Source of the DNA: an uncultured Clostridia bacterium | GTDB lineage: Bacteria > Bacillota > Clostridia > Christensenellales > UBA1242 | Assembly: GCA_948442695.1 (NCBI GenBank) | Contig: CAOJSF010000003.1 | Span: 1-46,715 of the forward strand | Direction of reading: 5' to 3' | DNA: 46,715 bases | Shown here: piece by piece, positions 24,966-33,386 of the stretch | Numbering within the stretch: the stretch's first letter is position 1 | Layout: each line of letters opens with the position of its first letter | The notes under the pieces: generated by a model | The model's database searches: none | What the model was told of the DNA's origin: nothing | The model's input: only the letters and a program-made list of their open reading frames with translations | Made by a program: the position numbers and the translations under genes

Positions 24966-25155
24966 TTGTATAAACACAATATCGGGCGTTCGTGTTTTAT
25001 ATCGTTTTACACCATTTTTTATCGTATCGTAAAGTGCCTAAATCCCTTTATTTATCAAATGTTTAGCAATTTCACTTTAACAAAAAGTATTATACAACAT
25101 TTTGCCAAAAAAACATAGCACAAAACGGCACTTTTGCAAAAATTTTGCATTTTTC

Positions 25156-25174
25156 TTGCAAAAATTCGTCACAA
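25156..25174 (+). repeat. Island-end repeat, left copy
   Basis: TTGCAAAAATTCGTCACAA, 18 of 19 identical to 37820-37838 in the same orientation. Both copies lie about 0.2 kb inside the two tRNA-like ends, as integrase arm sites would. The stretch 24966-25280 has no gene. Confidence 0.55.
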
Positions 25175-25280
25175 GTAAGCGCAGTTGAGCTTATTAATTG
25201 AATTTTTAACAATGTCCTTAAGTTCACTTACCCCAATTTTATTATATTTGTTTTAAATTTTATCTACTAAAATCAATACA

Positions 25281-25310
25281 AAACAAAAATAAGCACTTAG
25301 CAAGTGCTTA
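25281..25310 (-). terminator. Terminator of the ABC-F gene
   Basis: TAAGCACTT/AAGTGCTTA perfect 9-bp stem with a 3-nt loop (25290-25310); minus-strand T tract from 25281-25289. Confidence 0.85.
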
Positions 25311-25312
25311 TT

Positions 25313-27028
25313 TTAATATTCTATTTCTTCTATGATACTGTTTTGTTTAGCAGGTATTATGTTTTTTTTTGAAGTTTGTTTGGTAGATACGTTACGCTTA
25401 TTTTTTTGCTCCTTGTAATAATCATAATTACCATAATATGTCGTCGTATGTCCGTCCTTAAATTCAATAGTCTTATCAGCAAATTTGTTGATAAAATATC
25501 GATCATGACTTACAAAAATCAATGTTCCATCAAAATCTTCGATTGCCTCTTCTAAAACCTCTTTTGTAGGAATATCAATATGGTTTGTGGGTTCGTCAAA
25601 AATTAATGTATTTATTTTTTGTTGCAAAAGCTCGGCAAGTTTTATACGTATTTTTTCACCACCAGAAAGATTTTTGATCTTTTTACTAACATCTTCCTTA
25701 TAGAATTGAAAGCCCGCAAGAATTTGCCTTGCTCTTTGTTCAGTTATTCCTATTTCCCCTTTAAAATACTCAAGCAATTTTATCTCTCCATTTGGGAAGT
25801 TTATTATTTGTGGTAAATACCCTACTTTTACACTCGGACCAATAAAAGACACACCGCTAATTGGCAGCGTCTGTTCCCCCATGATAGATTTAATAAAAGT
25901 TGACTTTCCGCTGCCATTTGCACCAATCAAAGCAACTCTTTCCCCTGCACAAATATTTAAATTTATTTTATCCAAAATGATTTTACCATTTGGCACATTA
26001 ACCGACAAATCCTCTGCTACAATTATACGTTTGCTTGTTTTTCTTTCTTCCTCAAAGCCAACTTTTAATTTCTTTTGCTCTTTTGGCCTTGCCACCGCTC
26101 TCTTTTTCATTCTGTCAAGTTGGGTCTGCAAAGCATGGGCTCTATCACACAATGTTGAACTATTTGTTGCCATGCCTCTTTCTGAGAAATATTTAATTTG
26201 TTCTTCTAAACGTTTCATAGCAATTTGTTGATCTTTATATTCAGCCATTTGCTTTTCAAAATCACGTTCACGCTCTTGTAGATAACCAGAATAATTTGTG
26301 CTATATACTTTTGCAATGCCATTATCAAGAGCGAGAATTTTTTTTGACATTCTGTCTAAGAAATATCTATCATGCGAAACAATGACAATTGCACCTTTAA
26401 AAGATTTTATATAACTTTCAAGCCATTCAATTCTTTCAATATCCAAATGATTGGTAGGCTCATCAAGCAAAAATAAATCTGGCTTAATTAGCAACGCTTT
26501 TGCAAGTTGAACCAAAGTTTTCTCGCCACCGCTTAAATCATCATATCTTTGCATCAATAAACTTTTATCAATTTTCAACCCCTCGACAATGGTGTTTATA
26601 TTGAAATCTATATCATAACCGCCTGCCATCGAAAATTTCTCTAATAGGTCACAATATTTGTTCATAATAGCGTTATATTCGCTTTCCGGTAAATTTTCAT
26701 TTAGTTTATTTTGCAACACGGCAAGTCGGTCATTCATTTCATTAAGTTCTTTGAATACGCTATGCAAAATTTCATTGACTGCTCTATCATCTTTTTGGCT
26801 TGAACCAGTTTGATCCAAATATGCAACACGGGCTCCTTTTTTGATATTAACATTGCCAGAATCAACTTTTTCTAACCCAGCAATCATTTTTAACATAGTT
26901 GACTTTCCACAACCATTTGGTCCAACAATGGAAATAGACTCCCCTTCATTCAATGAAAAAGAAACATCTTCAAAAAGTTGTCCATACCCAAAATTTTTTG
27001 AAATTTTATCAACATTAAGTATAAGCAT
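25313..27028 (-). CDS. ABC-F ribosome-protection ATPase
   Basis: 571 aa, two ABC domains without membrane segments. Walker A GPNGCGKST and GANGSGKST, signatures LSGGEKTLVQLAKALL and LSGGEKIRIKLAELL, Walker B LFLLDEPTNHLD and TLIFDEPTNHID, and the linker between (about residues 210-310, Glu/Arg/Lys-rich). Members bind in the ribosomal E site and displace antibiotics from the peptidyl transferase centre, or act as translation factors. ATG 27028 lies 7 nt after GAGG; the upstream TTG is rejected. Its place in the island with a nucleoside-antibiotic-like operon makes self-protection plausible, but a housekeeping ABC-F cannot be excluded without phylogeny. Confidence 0.85.
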   Translation of the reverse strand: MLILNVDKISKNFGYGQLFEDVSFSLNEGESISIVGPNGCGKSTMLKMIAGLEKVDSGNVNIKKGARVAYLDQTGSSQKDDRAVNEILHSVFKELNEMNDRLAVLQNKLNENLPESEYNAIMNKYCDLLEKFSMAGGYDIDFNINTIVEGLKIDKSLLMQRYDDLSGGEKTLVQLAKALLIKPDLFLLDEPTNHLDIERIEWLESYIKSFKGAIVIVSHDRYFLDRMSKKILALDNGIAKVYSTNYSGYLQERERDFEKQMAEYKDQQIAMKRLEEQIKYFSERGMATNSSTLCDRAHALQTQLDRMKKRAVARPKEQKKLKVGFEEERKTSKRIIVAEDLSVNVPNGKIILDKINLNICAGERVALIGANGSGKSTFIKSIMGEQTLPISGVSFIGPSVKVGYLPQIINFPNGEIKLLEYFKGEIGITEQRARQILAGFQFYKEDVSKKIKNLSGGEKIRIKLAELLQQKINTLIFDEPTNHIDIPTKEVLEEAIEDFDGTLIFVSHDRYFINKFADKTIEFKDGHTTTYYGNYDYYKEQKNKRNVSTKQTSKKNIIPAKQNSIIEEIEY

Positions 27029-27051
27029 CAAAAATCCTCACTTACATTAAA

Positions 27052-27080
27052 ATTTTATCACTAAAAACTTAACTTGTCAA
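27052..27080 (-). promoter_or_regulatory. Promoter of the ABC-F gene
   Basis: TTGACA, 17-nt spacer, TAAAAT on the minus strand; leader only ~20 nt, so no attenuator. Confidence 0.8.
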
Positions 27081-27106
27081 TATACTTCAACAAATATTTA
27101 TAATAG

Positions 27107-27135
27107 TTGACTTTTATATTTATTTAGTTTATAAT
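27107..27135 (+). promoter_or_regulatory. Promoter of the APH-like gene
   Basis: TTGACT, 17-nt spacer, TATAAT; divergent from the ABC-F promoter. Confidence 0.75.
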
Positions 27136-27186
27136 AAAATATATTAAAAAACTTAAAAATCTTAAAAGCGTCAAAAGGGAAACAAA

Positions 27187-27957
27187 ATGATAACAAATAT
27201 ACCAGAACAAATAAAAGTATTTATTAAAGATGCCACCATTCAAGAAATAAGCATAGGTTGCTCAAATACAAATGTGTATAAGATTGCCAAAACAGATGTG
27301 TTATATTTTTTGAAAATTGGGAAAATCCCAACCTTGACAAAAGAATACGCATCTCTTATTTGGCTTAATGGCAAATTGCATGTTCCTCAATGTGTGTGTT
27401 TTTGCAATGACGGGATAAATGAATATTTGCTTACTTCTTCTATGGAAGGAGGAATGAGCTGTTCAGATAAATATTTAGCTATACCAGAAAAAACAGTTGC
27501 TTTATTAGCAAAGGCTATAAAACAATTGCAATCTGTCGAAATACTTGATTTCCCATTTAGGGGTGATTTAACTTATAAATTAGGTCTGGCAGAATATAAC
27601 GTAAAAAACAATTTGCTTGTAGATAGCCCTAGCAGTAAAATCGGTAAAGAATTAAAATCTTATGAAAAAATATTGGAATATCTTATTAAAAATCGTCCTA
27701 CTGAACAATTAGTATTTTCACACGGAGATACTAGTTTACCTAATATATTCTTTGAAAACGATAAAGTAAGCGGTTTTATTGATGTAGGAGAATGCGGAGT
27801 TGCAGATAAATGGTTTGACATTGCTATTTGCTACAAATCAATAATAAGAAATTTTCCAGGCAGAGGTGATCTTTTAGAGCTGTTCCTAAAAGAATTAGGT
27901 GAACAGTATTCTAACAAGATAGATTACTATATAGCATTAATGGATCTATATGTTTAA
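27187..27957 (+). CDS. APH(3')-like aminoglycoside/antibiotic kinase
   Basis: 256 aa, close to the usual ~264 for APH(3') enzymes. Catalytic HGDTSLPNIF (Asp181, Asn186) and the Mg-binding FIDVGECGVADKWFDIA (Asp199) are intact. The order and spacing match APH(3')-IIIa-type kinases, which transfer phosphate from ATP to a hydroxyl. Whether it acts on an aminoglycoside or on the island's own nucleoside product cannot be told. Own promoter, ends in a terminator; the gene beside it is ABC-F. Confidence 0.85.
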   Translation: MITNIPEQIKVFIKDATIQEISIGCSNTNVYKIAKTDVLYFLKIGKIPTLTKEYASLIWLNGKLHVPQCVCFCNDGINEYLLTSSMEGGMSCSDKYLAIPEKTVALLAKAIKQLQSVEILDFPFRGDLTYKLGLAEYNVKNNLLVDSPSSKIGKELKSYEKILEYLIKNRPTEQLVFSHGDTSLPNIFFENDKVSGFIDVGECGVADKWFDIAICYKSIIRNFPGRGDLLELFLKELGEQYSNKIDYYIALMDLYV

Positions 27958-27985
27958 AAAATGGCTTTAAATAGCCATTTTTTAT
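27955..27985. terminator. Bidirectional terminator
   Basis: AAATGGCT/AGCCATTT stem with flanking A and T runs between the convergent APH and PHP genes. Confidence 0.85.
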
Positions 27986-28857
27986 AACATATTATTATCT
28001 TCAAAATAATCAACTAAACTACAACTTGTTTTTAATAAATTGTTGTTTATACCTGAACCAATAGTTTTATTGTTTCTATCTGGTCTATGATAATCAGATC
28101 CCACAGAAACTAGCATATTATTATCAGTAGCTAATTTTTGATTTTCTAACATTTGCACTTCGCTTGCGTCTGCATGAAAAACCTCTATTCCCAAAAGTCC
28201 TTCATCTTTTAATTGTTTTATAAGCAACTCTTTATCATCATAGTTCATTTTGATTTCTTGCGGATGAGCTAGCACTGCTGTCCCACCAGCCTTTATTATT
28301 AGTCTTATTGCATCAATTATATTCATTTCGTAATTTTGATATTTTGGAACAAATGGTTTTACGCTATCAACAAAATAATGTACATATTCATAATCATAAT
28401 CGTTTTTTACTAAAACTCTTTTCATCTCAGAAACTATGCTTAAATAATTTTCAAACTTAACTTCATCAAATATGCAGTCTGGGACATCAATTTTGTTTTT
28501 GATTAAATTATTTAGCATCTTAATATTTTCTCTATATCTCGCACATTTATATACTTGCATTTGTTTAACTATGGCAGAATTATAAATATCAATTCCATAC
28601 CCTAACAGATGCACTTTTTTTCGCGTCTTCTCAACAGGACTAAAATAATAAGTAGACAATTCAACAGCACTTATTGTTTTTAATTTATATTTATCTACCA
28701 AAGACTTTAATAATTCAAAATTACGTACATCATCATGGTCACAAATGGAAAACACTCTGACATTATTTTCTTTTGCCATGTGAATTAATTCGGCAATAGT
28801 TTGATAACCATCACTAAAAGTAGAATGTACATGTAAATCAATAAAAGTTTTATTCAT
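27982..28857 (-). CDS. PHP-domain phosphoesterase
   Basis: 291 aa. Metal ligands: DLHVHSTFSDG (His-x-His), CDHDD, the Glu of SAVELSTYY, AHPQEI, and SVGSDYHRPD near the end. This is the TrpH/YciV-like group that cleaves 3',5'-nucleoside bisphosphates or nucleotide ends. GAGG lies before ATG 28857; an upstream in-frame start at 28887 lies in the promoter. It could act on a nucleotide intermediate of the operon, but this is inference. Confidence 0.85.
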   Translation of the reverse strand: MNKTFIDLHVHSTFSDGYQTIAELIHMAKENNVRVFSICDHDDVRNFELLKSLVDKYKLKTISAVELSTYYFSPVEKTRKKVHLLGYGIDIYNSAIVKQMQVYKCARYRENIKMLNNLIKNKIDVPDCIFDEVKFENYLSIVSEMKRVLVKNDYDYEYVHYFVDSVKPFVPKYQNYEMNIIDAIRLIIKAGGTAVLAHPQEIKMNYDDKELLIKQLKDEGLLGIEVFHADASEVQMLENQKLATDNNMLVSVGSDYHRPDRNNKTIGSGINNNLLKTSCSLVDYFEDNNML

Positions 28858-28875
28858 AATTGACCTCTTGTTTAA

Positions 28876-28904
28876 ATAATAGTACATTTTACAAAATTTG
28901 TCAA
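28876..28904 (-). promoter_or_regulatory. Promoter of the PHP gene
   Basis: TTGACA, 17-nt spacer, TATTAT on the minus strand. Confidence 0.65.
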
Positions 28905-28912
28905 TAATTTAC

Positions 28913-28941
28913 TTGCTTTTTATAACAAAATAATTTATAAT
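28913..28941 (+). promoter_or_regulatory. Promoter of the GNAT gene
   Basis: TTGCTT, 17-nt spacer, TATAAT, with AGGAG before ATG 28984. Confidence 0.7.
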
Positions 28942-28983
28942 AAATATAGTTTATAACAATATCTAAATTAGGAGAATAAATAA

Positions 28984-29454
28984 ATGAGTATAACTATTGA
29001 TTATCTATCAAAACACATTCAAGATGCTGATTATGGGGAATTATGTAAACAAATTTATTATGTCACAGATCATCTAACAGTTGATTATCCCAAACATAAA
29101 GACTGGTTTTTTAATAAACATTTAAATGACATCGGAAAAGATAGAGAAGTTGTTTTTATAAAATTTCATAATAATATTTGTGGAGTTGCTTTTCTCAAGA
29201 AGACTATTAACGAAAAAAAGATTTGTACATTTTATGTGGCTGAATATAGCAGAAAACATGGGATTGGTGGGCAACTTTTAGAAGAATGCTTTAATTATTT
29301 AGACACTAAAACACCACTAATTTCTATGCCTAAATATAAAGTTCAATATTTTTTATACTATGTTTATAAATACGGCTGGAAAATAACCCAAATATTGCCT
29401 GGCTATTACAATAATGAAAATGACGAAGTTGTATTTAATGGTGAATTAAACTAA
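28984..29454 (+). CDS. GNAT N-acetyltransferase
   Basis: 156 aa. The acetyl-CoA-binding loop is YSRKHGIGGQLLEECF (R/Q-x-x-G-x-G/A), preceded by the beta strand ICTFYVAEY. Own promoter. Its TAA stop overlaps the opposite-strand stop of the DegT protein by 3 nt, so the two genes are tightly packed. Acetylation of an amino group is a common self-resistance mechanism for amino-sugar and nucleoside antibiotics, and it could serve that role here; the substrate is unknown. Confidence 0.75.
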   Translation: MSITIDYLSKHIQDADYGELCKQIYYVTDHLTVDYPKHKDWFFNKHLNDIGKDREVVFIKFHNNICGVAFLKKTINEKKICTFYVAEYSRKHGIGGQLLEECFNYLDTKTPLISMPKYKVQYFLYYVYKYGWKITQILPGYYNNENDEVVFNGELN

Positions 29455-30410
29455 CTTTCGCCATCAACAATTTTATTAAAATAATTACAAATTTCTAATA
29501 TATTATCTTCGTTTATCCAATCACAAGTTCTAAAATAATGATAAGAGGATTTCAAACATTTATAATTTTTAAAATAATTTAAATTTAATCTTGTATGATC
29601 AGTCATTAGCTTTTGCAAATTTGGCTCACAGAACGCCTCAACAGGAATAGTAGACTGATAATTGTCTATATGATTTTTATCCATGAACTTGTACATTTTT
29701 TCACTAATCTCATAATAATGTAGCGGTTTATAAAACAAAAGGCGATGATAAATATTATCAAGATAACAAGGCTTATCTAAAATATCTTTTTTGTTCAAAA
29801 ATCTTTTATATATTTTTACTTTTTCAAGCTTTTCTTTTAAAATATTTTTTATATTATCAAATTTATCGCTTAATACACTAAGCTTTTGTTCACTATACAA
29901 AGAAGGAAATTCATCAATTTCATATAAATTTGATGCGATAAAACCATAACATCCTACATCAATCGGTTTGCCTTTACCAAAAGAATAAATTACAAAATCC
30001 CCTTGCGAACTTTGTTTATATCTATTTTTTGCACAAACATATTGAGCTGAATCTTCTATAAGGATTATATTATATTCATTACAAAATTTTACAAAATTTG
30101 ATACATCTTTCAATATTCCATACGCATAAACATAAATCACTGCACTTATTTTATTATTAAAGCCTTGAACCAGTTTTTGATAATCCAAGCAAAAATCGTT
30201 ATCTACATCTATAAAAAATGGTAGACAGCCATATTCAATAATTTCATCAACAACACTTTTGCAAATAGTTACTGGCACGGCAATATAAGTGCCTTTCTTT
30301 ATTTTTGCATTTATTAAAGCAAATTTAATTGCCTCGGAACCACTGTTTGTTAGCTTTCCGAACAAAAATCCCCAAGTACACTTTATTTTTTTTTCAATTT
30401 CATTTTTCAT
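29451..30410 (-). CDS. DegT/DnrJ/EryC1-family protein (second)
   Basis: 319 aa from ATG 30410, which overlaps the FemAB-like gene by 11 nt; the upstream ORF start is not a good one. PLP fold: TNSGSEAIKFAL (phosphate-binding loop), LIEDSAQ (Asp120), and the Lys in SFGKGKPIDVG (Lys146 or 148), followed by GCYG instead of the usual GEGG. It is a sugar aminotransferase, or a dehydratase-like relative, acting on a keto sugar. Last gene of the operon; the C-terminus is less conserved, so activity is uncertain. Confidence 0.75.
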   Translation of the reverse strand: MKNEIEKKIKCTWGFLFGKLTNSGSEAIKFALINAKIKKGTYIAVPVTICKSVVDEIIEYGCLPFFIDVDNDFCLDYQKLVQGFNNKISAVIYVYAYGILKDVSNFVKFCNEYNIILIEDSAQYVCAKNRYKQSSQGDFVIYSFGKGKPIDVGCYGFIASNLYEIDEFPSLYSEQKLSVLSDKFDNIKNILKEKLEKVKIYKRFLNKKDILDKPCYLDNIYHRLLFYKPLHYYEISEKMYKFMDKNHIDNYQSTIPVEAFCEPNLQKLMTDHTRLNLNYFKNYKCLKSSYHYFRTCDWINEDNILEICNYFNKIVDGES

Positions 30411-31371
30411 AATAAGCATACATTGTCCTCGCAATTTCTTCTACACCATCAATATCATAATGCAAATTATAAAATCTATCTTGATAAGCACCAAATGATA
30501 TATTCCACTTTTCTACACTTTCATAAACAGATCCTTCAAAATCTATATATTTTATGTTTTTATTCTTACTTAAAAATTTAAATATGTTATCATATAAAAA
30601 AGCAATAGTGCCGAGATCATAATTTTTATCAAAATATGAATACATAATATAAGCAATCCCATTACGCCATAGCATCCCAACAGACCCTATCACAATATCA
30701 TCCTTAATTGCAACAAAACACATTCCATTATCATTCATAATGGCATTTGACAATATTTTTTTAACTTCATCTACTGATGAATCAAATCCATATTTGCTTT
30801 CCCATTCAACATATTTATTGATATTAGTTAATTGCAAAGCATCATCAGTTTTAAAAACCACATTATTATTGCAAGCCTTTCTGATCTCTTTTCTCCTATC
30901 ATGTCCATAATTTAAGTTGAGTAATTCTGGCTCACTTACATTTAATTTATATGTATATCTAATTTCTGGCATAAAACCTCGTCTAATATATGGCATTATA
31001 TCAACAATTTTGGGATCTATTGAAAATGAAATCTTTGTATATTGTCTTTTTAAAATTTCTATCAATGCATTATTGATTTCTCTTAAATATCGAATTTTGT
31101 TTCTTTCTTCGACAGGAACTTTTTTAATAACTGGCCCCCCATAAGGTATATACATTGTGCTTTGATTAAGTGTCTTGCTACCAACATCACAAAACAAAGG
31201 CATCAACGCCAGTATATCGTTATCCTCTTCTATAATCACAAAATTCTTTACATTTTTTAATTTTATAAACCAGCTAGTAGCAAATACCGTTCCGTTAAAA
31301 CTACGATCAATAAATTCATCTAAATTTATACGAGAATTCAATTCTCTATCACTAACAATTTTACTTGTCAT
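30400..31371 (-). CDS. FemAB-like / GNAT acyltransferase
   Basis: 323 aa from ATG 31371, which overlaps the upstream gene by 11 nt, with AGGAGG 4 nt ahead (two ATGs adjoin; the second is preferred). Residues ~130-310 carry a GNAT fold (GHDRRKEIRKACNNNV is the FemX/FemAB-type RKxIRxA motif, then ISFGAYQDRFYNLHYD). FemAB proteins transfer amino acids from aminoacyl-tRNA, so in this operon it may add an aminoacyl group to a nucleoside. This is inference from the fold and place. TGA stop overlaps the next gene. Confidence 0.7.
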   Translation of the reverse strand: MTSKIVSDRELNSRINLDEFIDRSFNGTVFATSWFIKLKNVKNFVIIEEDNDILALMPLFCDVGSKTLNQSTMYIPYGGPVIKKVPVEERNKIRYLREINNALIEILKRQYTKISFSIDPKIVDIMPYIRRGFMPEIRYTYKLNVSEPELLNLNYGHDRRKEIRKACNNNVVFKTDDALQLTNINKYVEWESKYGFDSSVDEVKKILSNAIMNDNGMCFVAIKDDIVIGSVGMLWRNGIAYIMYSYFDKNYDLGTIAFLYDNIFKFLSKNKNIKYIDFEGSVYESVEKWNISFGAYQDRFYNLHYDIDGVEEIARTMYAYYEK

Positions 31372-32203
31372 CATGCCTCCTAATTTCCAAATGACATCTT
31401 TTAACATCTGTATTTTTAAGCATGTCATAAAATTGGTTTCGTCGACCCCAAAAATCTAGCTCCAAATTTTTCCCTTGTCGATCTGCAATATAATTAATAT
31501 GGTTAAGCAATACTTTAATACCAGCACTTACTTGTCTGCCAGAATATGAAGCTCCCCACTTTGCAGCATACCAAATATCATTATCTGCTTTAAACCATAA
31601 AGAATATGCCATAGGTTCATTCCCCTTAAATGCAACCATTAATGATGAATTTTGCGGTTCTTTTATCAAATAAAAAACATATTGCAAATCTTCTCTATCT
31701 AACGATTTCATATCACATAATTTTTGTCCCTTCCAAGAATTTTTATCAATTTCAAGAACGCTTACCCACAAATCTAAAGAAGTACCATCATATAATTTAT
31801 ATTGTAAGCTTTTGTCTTTTTCAAACTTTATATAATCTTTTTTTAATAGAGAGCATTTGTTTTTTATATAGCTTTTTAAATCTTGATTTAAGAATAGTTG
31901 TGGAGCATCCCAAACATCAGCTATTTTTAAATCATAGTTATGTTTTTCACACCAATCTTGTAAAATAGATAGTTTCTTGACTTCTAAATTCAAATATTTG
32001 AATATAACTTTTTCTCTATGCTTTAGCAATTCATCTAATAAATTTTCAGAAAAGTCAAGGTTAAAAAATTGCAAGCATAACAACTCTGAATTGTTATCTA
32101 AAAAATCTACATCTTCTAATTCAATAATTTTTGAAATGTCATATCTTATCCTATTTGACTGTTTCCAAACTTCGGCGTTTGTAAAATTATCTTTTCCCAG
32201 CAC
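31361..32203 (-). CDS. GNAT-like acyltransferase (BcsL/CelD-type)
   Basis: 280 aa. GTG 32203 lies after GGAGGAG and overlaps the DegT gene by 17 nt. The C-terminal half (~145-275) resembles the double-GNAT acetyltransferase group found in sugar-decoration operons (SLMVAFKGNEPMAYSLWF, KWGASYSGRQVSAGIKVLL, LDFWGRRNQFYDML). I have no direct substrate evidence; a pairing with the FemAB-like next gene suggests both decorate the same amino sugar. Confidence 0.6.
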   Translation of the reverse strand: MLGKDNFTNAEVWKQSNRIRYDISKIIELEDVDFLDNNSELLCLQFFNLDFSENLLDELLKHREKVIFKYLNLEVKKLSILQDWCEKHNYDLKIADVWDAPQLFLNQDLKSYIKNKCSLLKKDYIKFEKDKSLQYKLYDGTSLDLWVSVLEIDKNSWKGQKLCDMKSLDREDLQYVFYLIKEPQNSSLMVAFKGNEPMAYSLWFKADNDIWYAAKWGASYSGRQVSAGIKVLLNHINYIADRQGKNLELDFWGRRNQFYDMLKNTDVKRCHLEIRRHDDK

Positions 32204-33386
32204 GGAACTCCTCCATTTTTGAAATAATAAATTTTACATGTTTGTGTTTAAACTCGGCAGACAAATTTAACCATGCAGTTCTATTTATTAGATCCATGGC
32301 TTTTGAACAATCACCCTCTTTATATTCTATATCAGTAAGATTAAATGGGTAATTGCTTTTATTTGGCCCTTGTTTCTTTTTAAACACATCATAACTGTTG
32401 ATTAATTTTGTACAATACTTGTTAAATGGTATTTGATACTTTTGCATGTAAGTTAAAAATTCTGTACAAATCTTGCCGTTTTCAAACACTAAACAAAAAC
32501 TTACATTGATATTTTTATTATAATCACTTTTTGCCCTAAGTTTATAAAATTTTGTCTTATCTAAATAATTTTTAAAATAATTAAAAATTTTATCTTGGTG
32601 TTTTACAATTTTTTCAATTTTAGATAATTGCGCCAAAGCAACCCCACTCTGCAACTCAGTGAGTTTATAATTTTCACCATAAGAAGTTTCACCATTCATC
32701 CAAGTTGGATAATCACAACCAACTCTATGACCACCGTTATCATGAAAGTCCTTAGCTTTTTGAAAAGCAACCTCGTCATTTGTTGCTAAAAAGCCACCTT
32801 CACCGCAAGTAATAGTTTTCCCCGCTTGAAGGCTAAATGCTCCAATATCACCCAAAGTCCCGCTCTTTTTATTATTGTATTCACTTGCAAACGCTTGTGC
32901 GGTATCTTCAATAATAATCAAATTATGCTTTTTCGCCACATCTAAAATTGGCAACATGTCACAACATTGCCCCTGCATATGTATACACATTATAGCTTTT
33001 GTCTTTTTTGTAATTGCCTGTTCGATTTTGGTTGGGTCTATATTCATACTTTCATCAATATCTACGAATTTAGGTATAGCCCCACAAGCCAAAACACTTG
33101 AAGCAGAAGCTATAAATGTAAATGGACTCATCAAAACTTCATCACCAGGCCCAATCCCATAAGCAATACAAGCAAGTTTTAATGCTGACGCTCCATTTGA
33201 ACAAGCAAGTACATATTTTACATTCAAGTATTCTTTTAATTTGCTTTCCAATTTATTTGTCATAAACAATAATTTAGGTCCATGGTATCTAAACAAAGAT
33301 TTTGCATTTAAAACTTTCAATGCATTAATCTTTTCTTTAAATCCTATGTATTTAGTTCCAATAAACGGATTATTAGGTATTTTCAT
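32187..33386 (-). CDS. DegT/DnrJ/EryC1 PLP aminotransferase (BlsH-like)
   Basis: 399 aa, full length. ATG 33386 follows AAAGGA and overlaps the glycosyltransferase gene by 14 nt. Phosphate loop CSNGASALKLA, EDTAQAF (Asp161), and Lys190 in FSLQAGKTITCGEGG binds PLP. The enzyme should aminate a 4-keto pyranose attached to cytosine, by analogy with BlsH in blasticidin S biosynthesis. Product and amino donor are inferred. Confidence 0.8.
   Translation of the reverse strand: MKIPNNPFIGTKYIGFKEKINALKVLNAKSLFRYHGPKLLFMTNKLESKLKEYLNVKYVLACSNGASALKLACIAYGIGPGDEVLMSPFTFIASASSVLACGAIPKFVDIDESMNIDPTKIEQAITKKTKAIMCIHMQGQCCDMLPILDVAKKHNLIIIEDTAQAFASEYNNKKSGTLGDIGAFSLQAGKTITCGEGGFLATNDEVAFQKAKDFHDNGGHRVGCDYPTWMNGETSYGENYKLTELQSGVALAQLSKIEKIVKHQDKIFNYFKNYLDKTKFYKLRAKSDYNKNINVSFCLVFENGKICTEFLTYMQKYQIPFNKYCTKLINSYDVFKKKQGPNKSNYPFNLTDIEYKEGDCSKAMDLINRTAWLNLSAEFKHKHVKFIISKMEEFRAGKR

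Noticed and set aside
24966-25280. Matching 5' half of the tRNA-Arg fragment
   Set aside because: The DNA beside the fragment does not pair with its acceptor or anticodon stem, so no complete tRNA is present there.
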